This document shows positions 11,488 through 21,308 of a stretch of DNA of 64,000 bases, piece by piece. A program made the position numbers and the translations under genes. Where the stretch lies: positions 8,866,001 through 8,930,000 of the forward strand of contig NC_066296.1 in assembly GCF_905404315.1 (NCBI RefSeq), in the 5' to 3' direction. The notes beneath the pieces were generated by a model. It was not told the DNA's origin, did no database searches, and was given only the letters and a program-made list of their open reading frames with translations. Position 1 is the stretch's first letter; the number at the start of each line of letters is the position of its first letter. This stretch comes from Leptidea sinapis (taxonomy: Eukaryota > Arthropoda > Insecta > Lepidoptera > Pieridae).

Positions 11488-11966
11488 TAGCTGACCCAGC
11501 AAACGATGTATTGCCACATAAAGTACGAAAAAACATTTTCAATAATTAAATTTTTTTAGGGCTTAAAAATAGATGATTACTGATTCTCAGACCTTCCAAA
11601 TATATCGTACATAAAATTTATCGTACTAAAGTTATTGTATTAGATACTGCAACCCGCGGATCAGTTCATGGAAGAGTAATATAATAATCGCGATTAAAAA
11701 ACAGGAGTTAAACGTGGAAAGATGAGAATTTTAAGTTCTATGTATTTTTTAATATTAAGTCGTAACAAAATAAAAATAAAATAATATCAAAAAAAAACTT
11801 GTGAGTGGGTCGGGTTGGGTCACCCTTTTCATTTTGGGGTATGAAAAATAGATGTTGGCCGATTCTTAGGCCTAACCAATATGCACACAACATTTCATAT
11901 TATGGTTCAGCTGTTTCGGAGAAAATTGGTAACAAACACCAGGACACGAGAATTTTATATATTAGA
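11488..11966 (-). mobile_element. Non-autonomous Helitron-like element
   Basis: In reverse orientation the element starts TCTAATATATAAAATTCTCG and ends next to gctgggtcagct. Both resemble Helitron termini that I remember as widespread in Lepidoptera. The interior is non-coding and AT-rich. No helicase or Rep domain. Confidence 0.6.
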
Positions 11967-11994
11967 TTAATAATAAAAATTACGTGACATCATC

Positions 11995-12530
11995 CTGGTG
12001 AGTCCATCAGACATATTATGTCCGGTTGTTCTCGTCTTGCCAATGGAGAGTATTTAAACAAACACAATCAAGTAGCCGGGATTATCCATCAGCACCTTGC
12101 TCTTCGATACAATCTTGTGCATTTTGAAGTTCCGTATTATAAGTATAATCCGGAGCCAGTTCTGAAAAACAGCCGTGCCAAGCTCTAGTGGGACCGAAAT
12201 ATCAACACGGACAGAACTATCATTGCTAATAAGCCTGATATCGTGTCGGTAGATCGGTTAGAGCGTCGTTCCGTGTGATGAAAACCTTGTGAAAGCTGAA
12301 ATACTGGTTACTGACATGTGGTATGTTATGTCTTACAGCAAAGAGCCTGGACTCTTATCTCAAGAGGCTCTCGCTAAATAACTGGATGAAGGGTCAGATA
12401 CAGAAGGTAGCTATTTTGGGAATGGCGCGTCTCGTGTAAGGTGAGGGAAGTCCCTCAGTGTGTCGCCCTAACCACCGGCGGAACTGTAGTGAACCAACGC
12501 CGGTGAGACTCTATTTTTTATATTTATATT
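11995..12530 (+). pseudogene. LINE C-terminal domain, possible restriction-like endonuclease
   Basis: Plus strand reads ESIRHIMSGCSRLANGEYLN, then HQHLALRYNLVHFEVPYYKY, WDRNINTDRTIIANKPDIVS and VDRLERRSV, then breaks with stops. The NKPDI...D arrangement resembles the PD..D core of the restriction-like endonuclease at the C-terminus of R2/R4/Dong-type LINEs. The frame is broken just where the second acidic residue should follow. A 3' UTR-like stretch with gagggaagtccctc follows. Confidence 0.5.
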
Positions 12531-12616
12531 GATAATTTTGTTTTTTATAAATAAAAAAATATTATAATTATAAGTGTAGGAAATAAGATTTAGTTGCAAT
12601 AAAGTCTATCATTAAA

Positions 12617-13045
12617 ATTAAGATTATGCGTACCACAACGGCGCCTATTTCTGGCGTAAAGCAGTAATGTGTAATGTGTTTCGGTCCGAAGGGCGCCGGA
12701 GCTAGTGAAATTACTTTTTTTTTGTGGAAAAGGAGGCCAGATGAGCTTACGGGTTACCTGGCGTTGAGTGATCACCGCCCACATTCTCTTGCAACACCAG
12801 AGGAATCACAGGAGCGTTGCCAGCTTTTATGGAAGGTGTATGCGCTTTTTTTGAAGGTACCCATGTCGTATCGTCCCGGAAATTACTAATGTCTCAAGGT
12901 GACGAGCGCTGTTGTGGTGCCACTCAGAATTTTTGGGTATTTCAAGAATCCTGAGCGGCACTGCACTGTAATGGGCAGACCGTATCAATTACCATCAGCT
13001 GAACGACTTGCACGTCTCGACCCTTATTTTCATAAAAAATATAAA
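12617..13045 (+). repeat. Repeat B copy interrupted by a LINE-A tail
   Basis: Repeat B sequence runs 12617-12715, is interrupted at gaaattact, and resumes at 12879 to an A-rich end near 13045. The two halves join into a normal copy once the inserted LINE-A fragment is removed. Confidence 0.8.
12716..12878 (-). mobile_element. LINE-A 3' tail inserted in repeat B
   Basis: 163-bp 5'-truncated LINE-A end in reverse orientation, its poly-A appearing as a T run at 12716. It is flanked by a 9-bp duplication gaaattact (12707-12715 and 12879-12887). The duplication and tail are what target-primed reverse transcription leaves. Confidence 0.85.
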
Positions 13046-13050
13046 AAAAC

Positions 13051-13150
13051 ATGCAAGTAACCCATAACACTCCTATATGCCTAATTTGGGGCAAGATATT
13101 TTTTGTAAAAATTGTGTCAACATGATTATTATTATTATTATTATCTGTAT
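13051..13150 (+). mobile_element. SINE-D 3' fragment
   Basis: Contains aacccataacac, gcctaatttggggcaagata and an attattatt tail, matching the 3' half of SINE-D. The tRNA-like head is absent. Confidence 0.65.
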
Positions 13151-13344
13151 ATTAAATTATATAAGAGATTTCCGCCTATATATTGACTCATCACGATATC
13201 TCTGGAACCATAAGTCGTAGACACTTGAAATTTGGTAGGAATATTCCTTTCGCTGCGTAGAGGTCAGCTAAGAAATTCCATCTGCAAGAGTTTTTTTATT
13301 AGTGAAAACATTTGTCGGGTCCGATAGTAGTACAAAAAATAGTA

Positions 13345-13568
13345 AAAGATGATATCATCGTCATCATCATCAGGTGGAAGACATCCACTGCTGGACAAAT
13401 GCCTCCCCCAAAGATCTCCACGACGATCTGTTTTGCGCTGCCCTCATCCAACGTATTCCGGCGATCATGACCAGATCGTCGGTCCATCTTATGGGGCCTA
13501 CCAACACAGCGTCTTCCGTTACCTACGTGGTCACCATTCGAGGACTTACATACTGCCCTAAATGGCAC
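13345..13568 (-). pseudogene. RTE-type LINE C-terminus with GAT tail
   Basis: The reverse complement carries the RTE C-terminal coding end (rrcVGRPHKMDRRSGHD-type remnant) and ends ccagcagtggatgtcttcc plus a GAT-rich tail (catcatcatc on the plus strand). Homologous fragments occur at 14.1, 17.4 and 33.6 kb. Several frame disruptions. Confidence 0.65.
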
Positions 13569-13569
13569 A

Positions 13570-14115
13570 TATGGTTAGTTCCTCTCTTGGATTTTCTTTA
13601 TATGATATATTCCTTCCATCTTCCAATAATACTCTTATACACTGATATTCTAAAACAATGAATCATGTCATTAGTATTTGCTTCGCCTACAGACGCTTAT
13701 ATTAACGTAAAAAGAATAATCTACCGTTAAAACCCTTTGCCGTTGTTTGATATTAAAAAAAATCACATATAACATTGATAATCATATTCAGCCATATCAT
13801 TATCATCTCTTTCCAATTCTCTTTCTCTTACTGTTACTATAAATGAATTATATAAAACAACTGACATAATTTTATGAGAGAATATAAAAACAAAAGTAAA
13901 AAGAGACCTCTCTCGGGAAATTAATATTGTATTTAATATTCACAAATGCTGGACAGCGCTTAAAAATTCAGTATTTACGGCACCGTGTTTGGCCCGACTT
14001 AATTTTTTGTTTTAAACTTTATTTATATAAATCTAAAATACTTTAAACATGTGACCTTTTAATTTAATAGAAGCCTTTATTAACAATCTTCATAGAGAAA
14101 CAAAGTAAATGATTG
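13570..14115. other. No gene recognised
   Basis: AT-rich, without a supportable ORF or repeat match. Confidence 0.45.
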
Positions 14116-14117
14116 CG

Positions 14118-14335
14118 AAACTGAACTAGCAGTGAGCAGGGCACATATTTCAACGGTCAGATGACCGTTAGGGCAGTCAAGTCTTCGAATAGCGACCATG
14201 TACCCCCATAAGATGGACTGACGATCTGGTCAAGAATACGTTGGATGAGGGCAGCGCAGGACAGATCCCTTTGGAAATCTTTGGGAGAGGCTTTTGTCCA
14301 GCAGTGGACGTCTCTGGCTGATGGTGATGATAAAG
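14118..14335 (+). pseudogene. RTE-type LINE C-terminus with GAT tail
   Basis: Same family as the 13.3-kb copy but in plus orientation: gtgagcagggcacatatttc, aagatggactgacgatctgg, and a tgatggtgatgat tail. 5'-truncated. Confidence 0.65.
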
Positions 14336-14466
14336 ACAAACATAAAATTACTCCATCTTCCTTAACAGTGAAGTTTCATATCAGTTCTTGATACAGGATA
14401 GTTAGGCTAGTTGCGTAACACAGCGCGGCCTTTTCTGTTTTGAAGCAGTGAAATACGAGCATTATT

Positions 14467-14545
14467 ATGTTTCGCCTATAAGGGCGCCGTAGCTAGTTAA
14501 ATTACTGGGCGTCATAGTGACGAACATAATTGCGATGACGTTCTA
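14467..14545 (+). repeat. Repeat B short fragment
   Basis: Matches only the gtttcgnnntnaagggcgccgtagctagt and attactgggc segments of repeat B. Both ends are missing. Confidence 0.5.
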
Positions 14546-14935
14546 TCTTTGAAAACATCAGCTATGATGCTGGGATCACTAACTCCGTCAACACTTAACG
14601 TAAGGGACGGCATACTATTATTTGACTTATTTGTAGCCTTCCAGAATTTTCGAAAATCATGCTGTGAGTGATGTGAAGCCAGAATGTCTATTCTGATCGC
14701 CACGCTATTATTTTGGCACCACTTTAAGCTCGACATAAAGAAATCTGAGTTCCGGCTTCTTTGCATACACATGACCCGCTGTTGGTCTACCACACCATAT
14801 CCACATCAAAAAAGCAGTCCTGGTCTCCCGATGAGCAGCTTGAACATCTCCATCAAACCACATCCAACATTCCATCCTACCACAGGCCGCTTCCTCTTAT
14901 GCTTAACAACGTAACTGGATTCAGAGGCAGCCTCC
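14532..14935 (-). pseudogene. LINE ORF2 linker between endonuclease and RT
   Basis: The minus strand reads VVGWNVGCGLMEMFKLLIGR, then FFMSSLKWCQNNSVAIRIDI and LASHHSQHDFRKFWKATNKS, then NSMPSLTLSVDGVSDPSIIA. This pattern (RLKWCQ...ILA.H....FR.FWK.TNK) is the linker upstream of RT in a LINE family. 93 codons remain open (14512-14793). No catalytic motif is included. Confidence 0.65.
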
Positions 14936-15284
14936 CTTAAAATAGTAACAATATTATTTAGTATACATATATTGGTCGAAAATATTTAGATTATGCATAA
15001 TTTATTTTATTTACTTTTTATTTTATTTATTTTATTATAATTGGAAAACTTACAGCTAAATACAGTAAAAGATTGGAAAATATTTACATTGAAGGTTATT
15101 TACAAGTTTTCACAGATATTTACTAGCTAATTATAAAATAAATGATTAATAGACTAATATAAACAAATCGTAGAAAAAAAACTAATCTAGCGACTTGGTA
15201 AGATTCGTTAGTTTATGTTAGAGTGTTAATTCCAATGAATTTTAGAACTACTATCACAGAGGTTTTCGTTTACTGGTTGTAATG
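14936..15284. other. No gene recognised
   Basis: AT-rich sequence with no match found. Confidence 0.4.
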
Positions 15285-15793
15285 TACTCAATCTGGAGAG
15301 CAAAGCCAAATTGGCTGCGAAGAAGCTGGGCGTCATAAACAGAGCTCGGCAATACTTCAAGCCGGCCCACATGCTAGCGTAGGAGACCGCGTCCAACCCA
15401 GTGCTCTGTGAACGGCTGGATCACTTGGTGTTGCGTAGAGACATCGCTTCATTGTGCGTATTCTACCGCATTTATCACGGGGAGTGTTCCGAAGAGCTGC
15501 TTCACCTGACACGCCATAAATTAGGATATCATCCCCACCATCTGGATGTGTGCACCACTGTGCGCATTTCGAGGAGCTTTCTTCCACGTACTTACTACAA
15601 AGCTGTGGAATGAACTTCCTTGTGCGGTGTTTCCAGGACGATACGACAGGAAGGTACCCAACCTTCGAAAAAAGAGGTACACCTTCCTTAAAGGCCGGCA
15701 ACGCTCCTGTGATTCTTCTGGTATTGCAAGAGAATGTGGGCGGCGGTGATCATTTAACACCAGTGACCCGTGCGCACGTTTTTCCATAATAAA
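15285..15793 (+). mobile_element. LINE-A 3' fragment with internal deletion
   Basis: Starts in the thumb region (ctggagagcaaagccaaattgg). It is missing roughly 100 bp after cacatgctagcg, then continues to the 3' UTR (gttttccataat). Coding frames are broken. Confidence 0.82.
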
Positions 15794-15949
15794 AATCTCT
15801 CTTCCCATAATTTACTATATAAGCCCGTCATTAAATTCGCGTTTAATCGCGCATTAAATCGTTATTAAATTTACTGTTGCACGATACTTTCGGTTTTATT
15901 TAATCTAAATTACTTTTAATAACTAATGAATATAGGTCATAATTCCATG

Positions 15950-16136
15950 ATACAACAGAAGAGACGGTCAGACACCTAATCCTGGAGTGCCGTAATGTGG
16001 CAACATACCGGGGGTCACCGAGGACTCTCCCCGAAGTCATGGGTGACATCAGAGGTTTGGGTAACTTCCTTGAGGAGTTTGGATGGCAAGATTACTACAG
16101 AAAACCCAACTTTACTACAAAAAAACGCACATAGCA
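15950..16136 (+). pseudogene. LINE C-terminal end, R1/jockey-like
   Basis: Reads ETVRHLILECRNVATYRGSP, then LPEVMGDIRGLGNFLEEFGW and a lysine-rich end with a stop near 16133. The ETV.HLLLEC...FLEEFGW pattern is known from the cysteine/histidine C-terminal region of insect LINE polyproteins. Only this exon-like end remains. Confidence 0.6.
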
Positions 16137-16735
16137 GACGTTGAGTTGTGTAGCGTAAAGTAGCCCGTGAATACCTTTACCTATACCTATTCCAAGACAC
16201 AAAAACGTTCCTACAATTTGTATAAGTAAGCACGTAGGTATTATATTAATTCTTTGAACTGACATGATTAATACTCATTGCTGTCCAATTATACAGATGA
16301 TCCGTGTTACGAATTCATAAAAAAGTAACTAAAGCATAAGAAATCTCAAGCAAAATTTCATTGATTCTTCGATTATTAATATTTTATTTGTTCTCCTTTA
16401 TTCCATATAAAATTTAATCCAATTAAGTAAGGAACACTTTAGAAATATTTCATCAACATTTACGACTTTCCGGAGTCAGTTTACGAGGGAACGAAACAGC
16501 AGTTTCTAAAAGTTCCCGGTCAGCGTATAAATTCTTAGCAGCTGTACTTTATTTACCTCTTGTCACTGACTTAACTTTATGATAATGTAAAAATTATGTT
16601 TTCTGGAGAAATTGGGCGCAGAAATACCCGATTCTAGTAGAAAATTTGTAAACGCCCTCTAGACGTGAAAATGAAAAAAATACCTCTTTGTTTGTATGTC
16701 GACTAATCCTTTTTTTATTTACTTTTTGATTTTTA
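16137..16735. other. No gene recognised
   Basis: AT-rich, no ORF or repeat that I can identify. Confidence 0.45.
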
Positions 16736-16739
16736 GTTA

Positions 16740-16925
16740 CTTTACAATTTGTTATGTTTTTAAAGTGATAACCCTCACTTCTGGGATTAATTACACAAAT
16801 ACAACTGAAAACAAAATTTTATTAACGATGCGGGACCCGAATCGCGACCTCTGGCGTTCCGTGCGAGCGCTCTTTCCAACTGAGCCAACCGTTCGAGTGA
16901 CGTATCGTTTATAAAATCTTGTATG
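16740..16925 (-). mobile_element. TH element (tRNA-headed repeat), single copy
   Basis: In reverse orientation: 5' flank gcatacaagattttataaac, tRNA-like head (16823-16894, 72 nt), then ataaaattttgtttt, an AT stretch, and the conserved tail agaagtgagggttatcactt followed by taaaaacataacaaattg. The tail forms a small hairpin (AGTGA/TCACT). Related copies are at 35.5, 40.4-40.7 and 44.0 kb. Candidate tRNA-derived SINE; no target duplication resolved. Confidence 0.7.
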
Positions 16926-16969
16926 CTTTGTACAACTCTCTCTCTTTTTTCAGTTTTATTTGTGTACTT

Positions 16970-17050
16970 TAACTCTTGTTAGTGACGATTCAAAAGCGCT
17001 TAAATTAATGCCTAATTCAATGATAATATTTATTTGACTTTGACTTTTAC
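16970..17050 (+). repeat. LINE 3' tail fragment
   Basis: tgttagtgacgattcaaaagc then a ttgactttgacttt tail, a common LINE 3' end type. A second short match (gtgacgattcaaaagcactt) lies at 45758-45777. Confidence 0.45.
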
Positions 17051-17384
17051 AACAAAAGCGTTAGTATCAACTATGTTTCATATTAAACTGAAATTTAACC
17101 GTTGTACAAAATGAACTGCTAACTAAAAACAATATTTAACTAATTTTCATCTCTGATAGAAAATTTTATCTAAGCAAAGATAAGAATGGTCATATTATTG
17201 AAGCATATAATTTAAGGTGCAGTTAATAAATTTTAATACACATTGCTATAGGAACCAAATCAATATATTTTATAATCATTTCTTAATATATAATATATAA
17301 CATAAAGAGAACGTATGAAGTAAAGAAATCTTCATAAAAGTTTCAGCAACAAAATCATAATAAAAAGGATATGTTATGTATATA

Positions 17385-17650
17385 TCATCATCATCATCAG
17401 CCGCAAGATGTCCACTGCTGAACAAAGGCCTCCCCCAAAGATTTCCACGACGATCGGTCCTGTTGTTCCATCCATGCTCATCCACCATGATCTTGACAAA
17501 TGATTGTCGGTCCATCTTGTGGGCCCACCAACACTGCGTCTTCCGGAACGTGGTTGCCATAAGACTTTACTGCCCCAACGGCCATCTATACGTCGAACTA
17601 TGTGCCCTGCCCACTGCCACTTCAGTTCCGCAATCATCAAACATGACAAA
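17385..17650 (-). pseudogene. RTE-type LINE C-terminus with GAT tail
   Basis: The minus strand reads IAELKWQWAGHIVRRIDGRW, then GRRSVGGPTRWTDNHL and IFGGGLCSAVDIL, ending in a GAT-rich tail (atcatcatcatc on plus). The KWQWAGH...GRP..RW.D pattern is the RTE-clade C-terminus. 91 codons stay open. Confidence 0.75.
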
Positions 17651-17655
17651 CATTA

Positions 17656-17920
17656 CCAGCCTTACAAATAAACTTGGTATAAAGTTATAACTGATGATAA
17701 ACAAAGAAAATGCAAAATGTTTACATTATCGTTGACAACACTGTCAATACAACGATAATTCTGAAGTTTTCCTAATGACAAGCTGCCTTGCAAATAAACG
17801 CGGGAAACATAATACGTCCGAACAAAACATTCGTAAGCAAAATGTCTATTTGTAAACATTTTACATATTATTGGTTTATGCTTAGTTATAATTTTATGCC
17901 AATTTTATTTGTTAGGCCGT
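17656..17920. mobile_element. Foldback element, copy 1 (TA-type)
   Basis: Long terminal inverted repeats: ccttacaaataaacttgg...aagttataact...aaatgtttaca at left, inverse at right ending tttgttaggccgt. Homologous to 47830-48094 in opposite orientation. The interior carries cgcgggaaac and ttcgtaagcaaaat. Short ORFs inside are by-products of the repeat. Confidence 0.75.
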
Positions 17921-18713
17921 ACGTTTTTATAAAACTTAATAATTTTAGATAATTATTAATTATCCATCAGTTTTTAAACATGTTTCTGGAAATTTGCAAC
18001 AGTCTTCAAGCTGCGGAGTGGCGGTGGAAATCATTCCAGCACTTAGTGGTGCTAGGAATATCGGATTAAGCGGATAGATTACTTACAATTAGAAGCAGAG
18101 ACGATTGTACAGATAATGTTCCTTATAAAATACAAATTATAACGCCTTACATATTTTTACTAGCAAAGTTTTGCTAATCAATATTGACTTAGATATTATC
18201 TTAACGTTTTATATTTTATACTAATCGCTTTCCGCGACCATAAAGCAGTACAAATACTTGCATCTATCGTGAGAATGTCTAGCATATATTATATTGTCCT
18301 ACCCTGTTGTTAATATTTATGCAAAATTGGAATTAGTTATATTGAGTTGTTTTTGTTTTTTCATGGACATAGTTACGTACAGAAAAACAAACAAATAGAC
18401 TAACATACAAAAAATCTACAAAGTAATTTTTACGAATTGGTATCTATTGCTTGTAGACCTTAGAACTGAAAAGCAATTAGTATTCCTTAAAAAATATCAA
18501 ATGAGCAGTAATAATTGCTTTTATAACCTTGAAGCTATAAAAAATGGGCGAAAACGTTTTACAAAATATATATAGTCTTCGACCCCTACAAATATAATAT
18601 ACTTCTCTCTCTCTCTCTAATTATAAGTAACGCCGCTGTGGTTAACATTTCAGTCGGCATTATGTGCTAAGAAGCGTCGTGCTGGTAAAATTAACAAAAT
18701 TAAGAAATAATTC
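17921..18713. other. No gene recognised
   Basis: AT-rich. The only noteworthy item is a short CT microsatellite at about 18603-18618. Confidence 0.45.
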
Positions 18714-18794
18714 GAATAGTTAGCTCAGTTGGTTAGAGCACTGGCTCCTTAGCACGGAACGCCAGTGGTCGTGGGTTCGAGTCCCGCATCGTTC
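18714..18794 (+). pseudogene. tRNA-like sequence with enlarged anticodon loop
   Basis: Shares D-arm (TAGCTCAGTTGGTTAGAGC), T-arm (GTGGGTTCGAGTCCC) and acceptor 3' half (GCATCGTTC) with the TH heads. The anticodon stem CTGGC/GCCAG encloses 15 nt instead of 7, and the 5' acceptor half is weak. It lacks the usual TH tail and abuts MITE-P, so it is not a working tRNA. Confidence 0.65.
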
Positions 18795-18804
18795 GGAAAA
18801 TATA

Positions 18805-19145
18805 TATTAGCAAGTGAAGCACCGTTATGCTACTGTGTGTGCGGTTACGGGGGATACTAGTTACACAATTTTTTCTCCCTTAAATAATCATATAATATTG
18901 CCACAAATACTTATATAGTATCGTTTTTACACTTTTTCGCAACGGACGAAGGCATTTTTAAAATATTTTATTGAGACGCAAACTGATCTGTCACAGACGA
19001 TGACAATTCTCATGATGGCCGCCTATCGGGCTGTAGTAGTGTAAGTGCGTGAGTGGGGCTATGTATTTACACGTTAATCGGCTTGTTTTGGTGCTACACT
19101 GTTATGTAAGGTGACACGGAGTCCTTATTTTTTTACTAGTCCGTG
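18805..19145 (+). mobile_element. MITE-P, left end missing
   Basis: Matches MITE-P from tattagcaagtgaagcacc to the right terminus actagtccgtg. The left inverted repeat is absent and the tRNA-like sequence lies directly upstream. The interior is about as similar to the 34.3-kb copy as to the 11.0-kb one. Confidence 0.8.
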
Positions 19146-19149
19146 AATT

Positions 19150-19440
19150 AAACTTTTATTTAATAGCCTGAAGGCGGTCGCTCCATTCTGTGGTATCATT
19201 GAGAAAGTCATTTATGTTATAGTAACATTCACCACACAAACGTTTTTTTAAAAATTCTTTTGAATATCGTTATACTTTTTTTTGAACATTTTCTGGGATC
19301 TTGCTGTAAAAGCATATACATCGCCCCATAAAAGATTTACTAACTCTACTGAACCGAGTAGTACGCATTATAAGTTTATGTCTGTTCCTGGTCTTAACGT
19401 TATGGTTATGACAGATAGATAGATAGATATAGGTACAGAA
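19150..19440 (-). pseudogene. LINE-D C-terminal fragment
   Basis: The minus strand reads NHNVKTRNRHKLIMRTTRFS, then RVSKSFMGRCICFYSKIPEN (19290-19420). This is the C-terminal end of the LINE-D polyprotein, also seen at 36.6 and 43.4 kb. It stops at a short gatagatagata repeat (19416-19430). Confidence 0.75.
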
Positions 19441-19753
19441 GATGAAAAAAAAAATAATATAATTATTGATAACCAAAGCGAAATAAGGGCTTGCCACAAG
19501 TGGGAATTTCATAAAATAATATCAAAAGACCAATCCTTTATGAAAACATATATTAAACAAAATATTTCAAGAATCTTTCAATCTTTTATCATCAAAGTTG
19601 TAATACTTTATGCTTTATTAAATTCTCTTATATGTATCTAAAACTCTAATTTCACGTTCCGTACACAACAAAAGGCCTTTCTGAGAGATGATGTAAAAAA
19701 GTATGTAATAATTTGCCATATCTGGAATAATTCAATAATGAGCAGATATTTGT

Positions 19754-19860
19754 ATACTAGCTGCTACCCGCGACTTCAATCGTGTGGACGATAAAAAGTA
19801 GCAATAATACGATACCTGCATCTAGCGTGATAATTTGTATATCCTAAAATGCTGTCCCGA
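19754..19860 (-). mobile_element. Helitron-type 3' end fragment
   Basis: actagctgctacccgcgactt is the inverse of a common Helitron-like terminus. The remainder is unrecognised. Confidence 0.45.
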
Positions 19861-19931
19861 CCTCTTATACAAAATTTGAGCTAAAACTTCGCCGCCCAAG
19901 GTATTCTTAACATTAGCCTCCATTACTACAT

Positions 19932-20176
19932 GTTTTTTTAAATGAAAATGAGGGACAAGACGAGCAGGACATTCAGCTGATGGTAATTGATGCGCCCTGC
20001 CCATTACAGCGCAATGCCGTTCTGGATTCTTGAAAGACTAAAAAATTCAGAGCGACACTACAATTGAGCTCGTCACCTTGAGACATAAGATGTTAAGTCT
20101 CATTTGCTCAGTAATTTGACTAGCTACGGCACCCTTCAGACCAAAACACAGTAATGCTTACACATTAATGCTTCAC
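19932..20176 (-). repeat. Repeat B, left arm of an inverted pair
   Basis: Reverse-oriented repeat B from its A-rich tail (T-rich on plus) to taatgcttcac. It faces a plus-oriented copy 36 bp away. Confidence 0.82.
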
Positions 20177-20212
20177 AATCTTGGGCCGAGGAAGTTAAAG
20201 CATTCGACATGA

Positions 20213-20491
20213 CCAGTGGGAGGCTCCTTTGCTCATGATGCCGGCTAACTTATGGGTACCACAACCGAGCCTATTTCTGCCGTGAAGCAGTAATGTGTAA
20301 ACATTATTGTGTTTCGGTCTGAAGTGAAAGTGAAATTACTGTACAAATGAGACTTAACATCATATGTGTCAAGAATTTTTGGGTTTTTCAATAATTCTAA
20401 GCGGCACTGTATTGTAATGAGCATGGCGTATCAATTACCATCAGCTGAACGTCCAGCTCGTTTCGTCCCTTATTTTCATGAAAAAAAAAAA
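20213..20491 (+). repeat. Repeat B, right arm of an inverted pair
   Basis: Near complete: begins ccagtgggaggctcc and ends cccttattttcatg plus A10. Internal small deletions around gtctgaagtgaaagtg relative to other copies. Confidence 0.82.
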
Positions 20492-20589
20492 CAATTTTAT
20501 CGTTCTTTGATTATTAACGCACTGTAATAACTAAAGATCGATTAAAATGTTAACCTAATAATACCCACATTACTTACCTGCAGTGTGCT

Positions 20590-20690
20590 TCAGTCAATTA
20601 GCCAACGTCGCAGCCAGCCAGTCTAATCCAGTGCAAACCGGATCAATCTAGGTGTCATGTTTACAGGATTATATCCGGTTTTCCACTCTA
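20590..20690. repeat. Dispersed repeat sharing a 37-bp identical block
   Basis: Positions 20619-20655 are identical to 34978-35014 (core ccagtgcaaaccggatcaat). Weaker similarity extends about 30 bp on each side. Class unknown. Confidence 0.6.
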
Positions 20691-21064
20691 CAGCTTAAGC
20701 ACTGCCTTGTGCAATGTTGCCTCGAACGATTAGTTTCGCACGTTGCTAGCTTTCGACCGGTTTCCGTGTTAAATAAAGGACTATTATTATTGTCTTTATT
20801 ACGTGTATTAAAAATATGTCTATAGAAACATTAATATAAACTTGATCTTTCTTCAGTGAACATATAAATTTAAATAAAATAATGATAGAAATATTATAAG
20901 TGCTAATTCCAAAAGCTCTATATATAAGGAAAATGGTCTTTGTTTGACGCTCTTTCACGCCTAAGCCACTGATCGTATCAACATAAACCTACCACCATTC
21001 GATCTGAAATTTATCCTGAATGGTTTATGGCTACTTATTTTTTTATTGTTTAATCTATTTCCAT

Positions 21065-21108
21065 TTAAAATTCGCCCAGCGAAACGGGTGGGAACGGCTA
21101 GTATTTTA
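21065..21108 (+). mobile_element. Helitron-type 3' terminus
   Basis: Ends ttcgcccagcgaaacgggtg then ggaacggctagt. The cgcccagc...cgggtgg pairing just before CTAG suits a Helitron 3' hairpin. The 5' limit was not found. Confidence 0.5.
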
Positions 21109-21308
21109 ATATGTAAGAGATTAAATTTCTAAGATTATTAATAATGACCAAAAAGTGATGAATTTTTTATTTTTATTTAGTTTCTGCAAATATTAATAAT
21201 AAACTGGTAATTATTATAAATAATTTTCAATTAATCATACTTACCGTAGTATAGATTATATAGCTACATATAGATACTGTGCAGTAGATACTGATATTGT
21301 GCAGTAAC

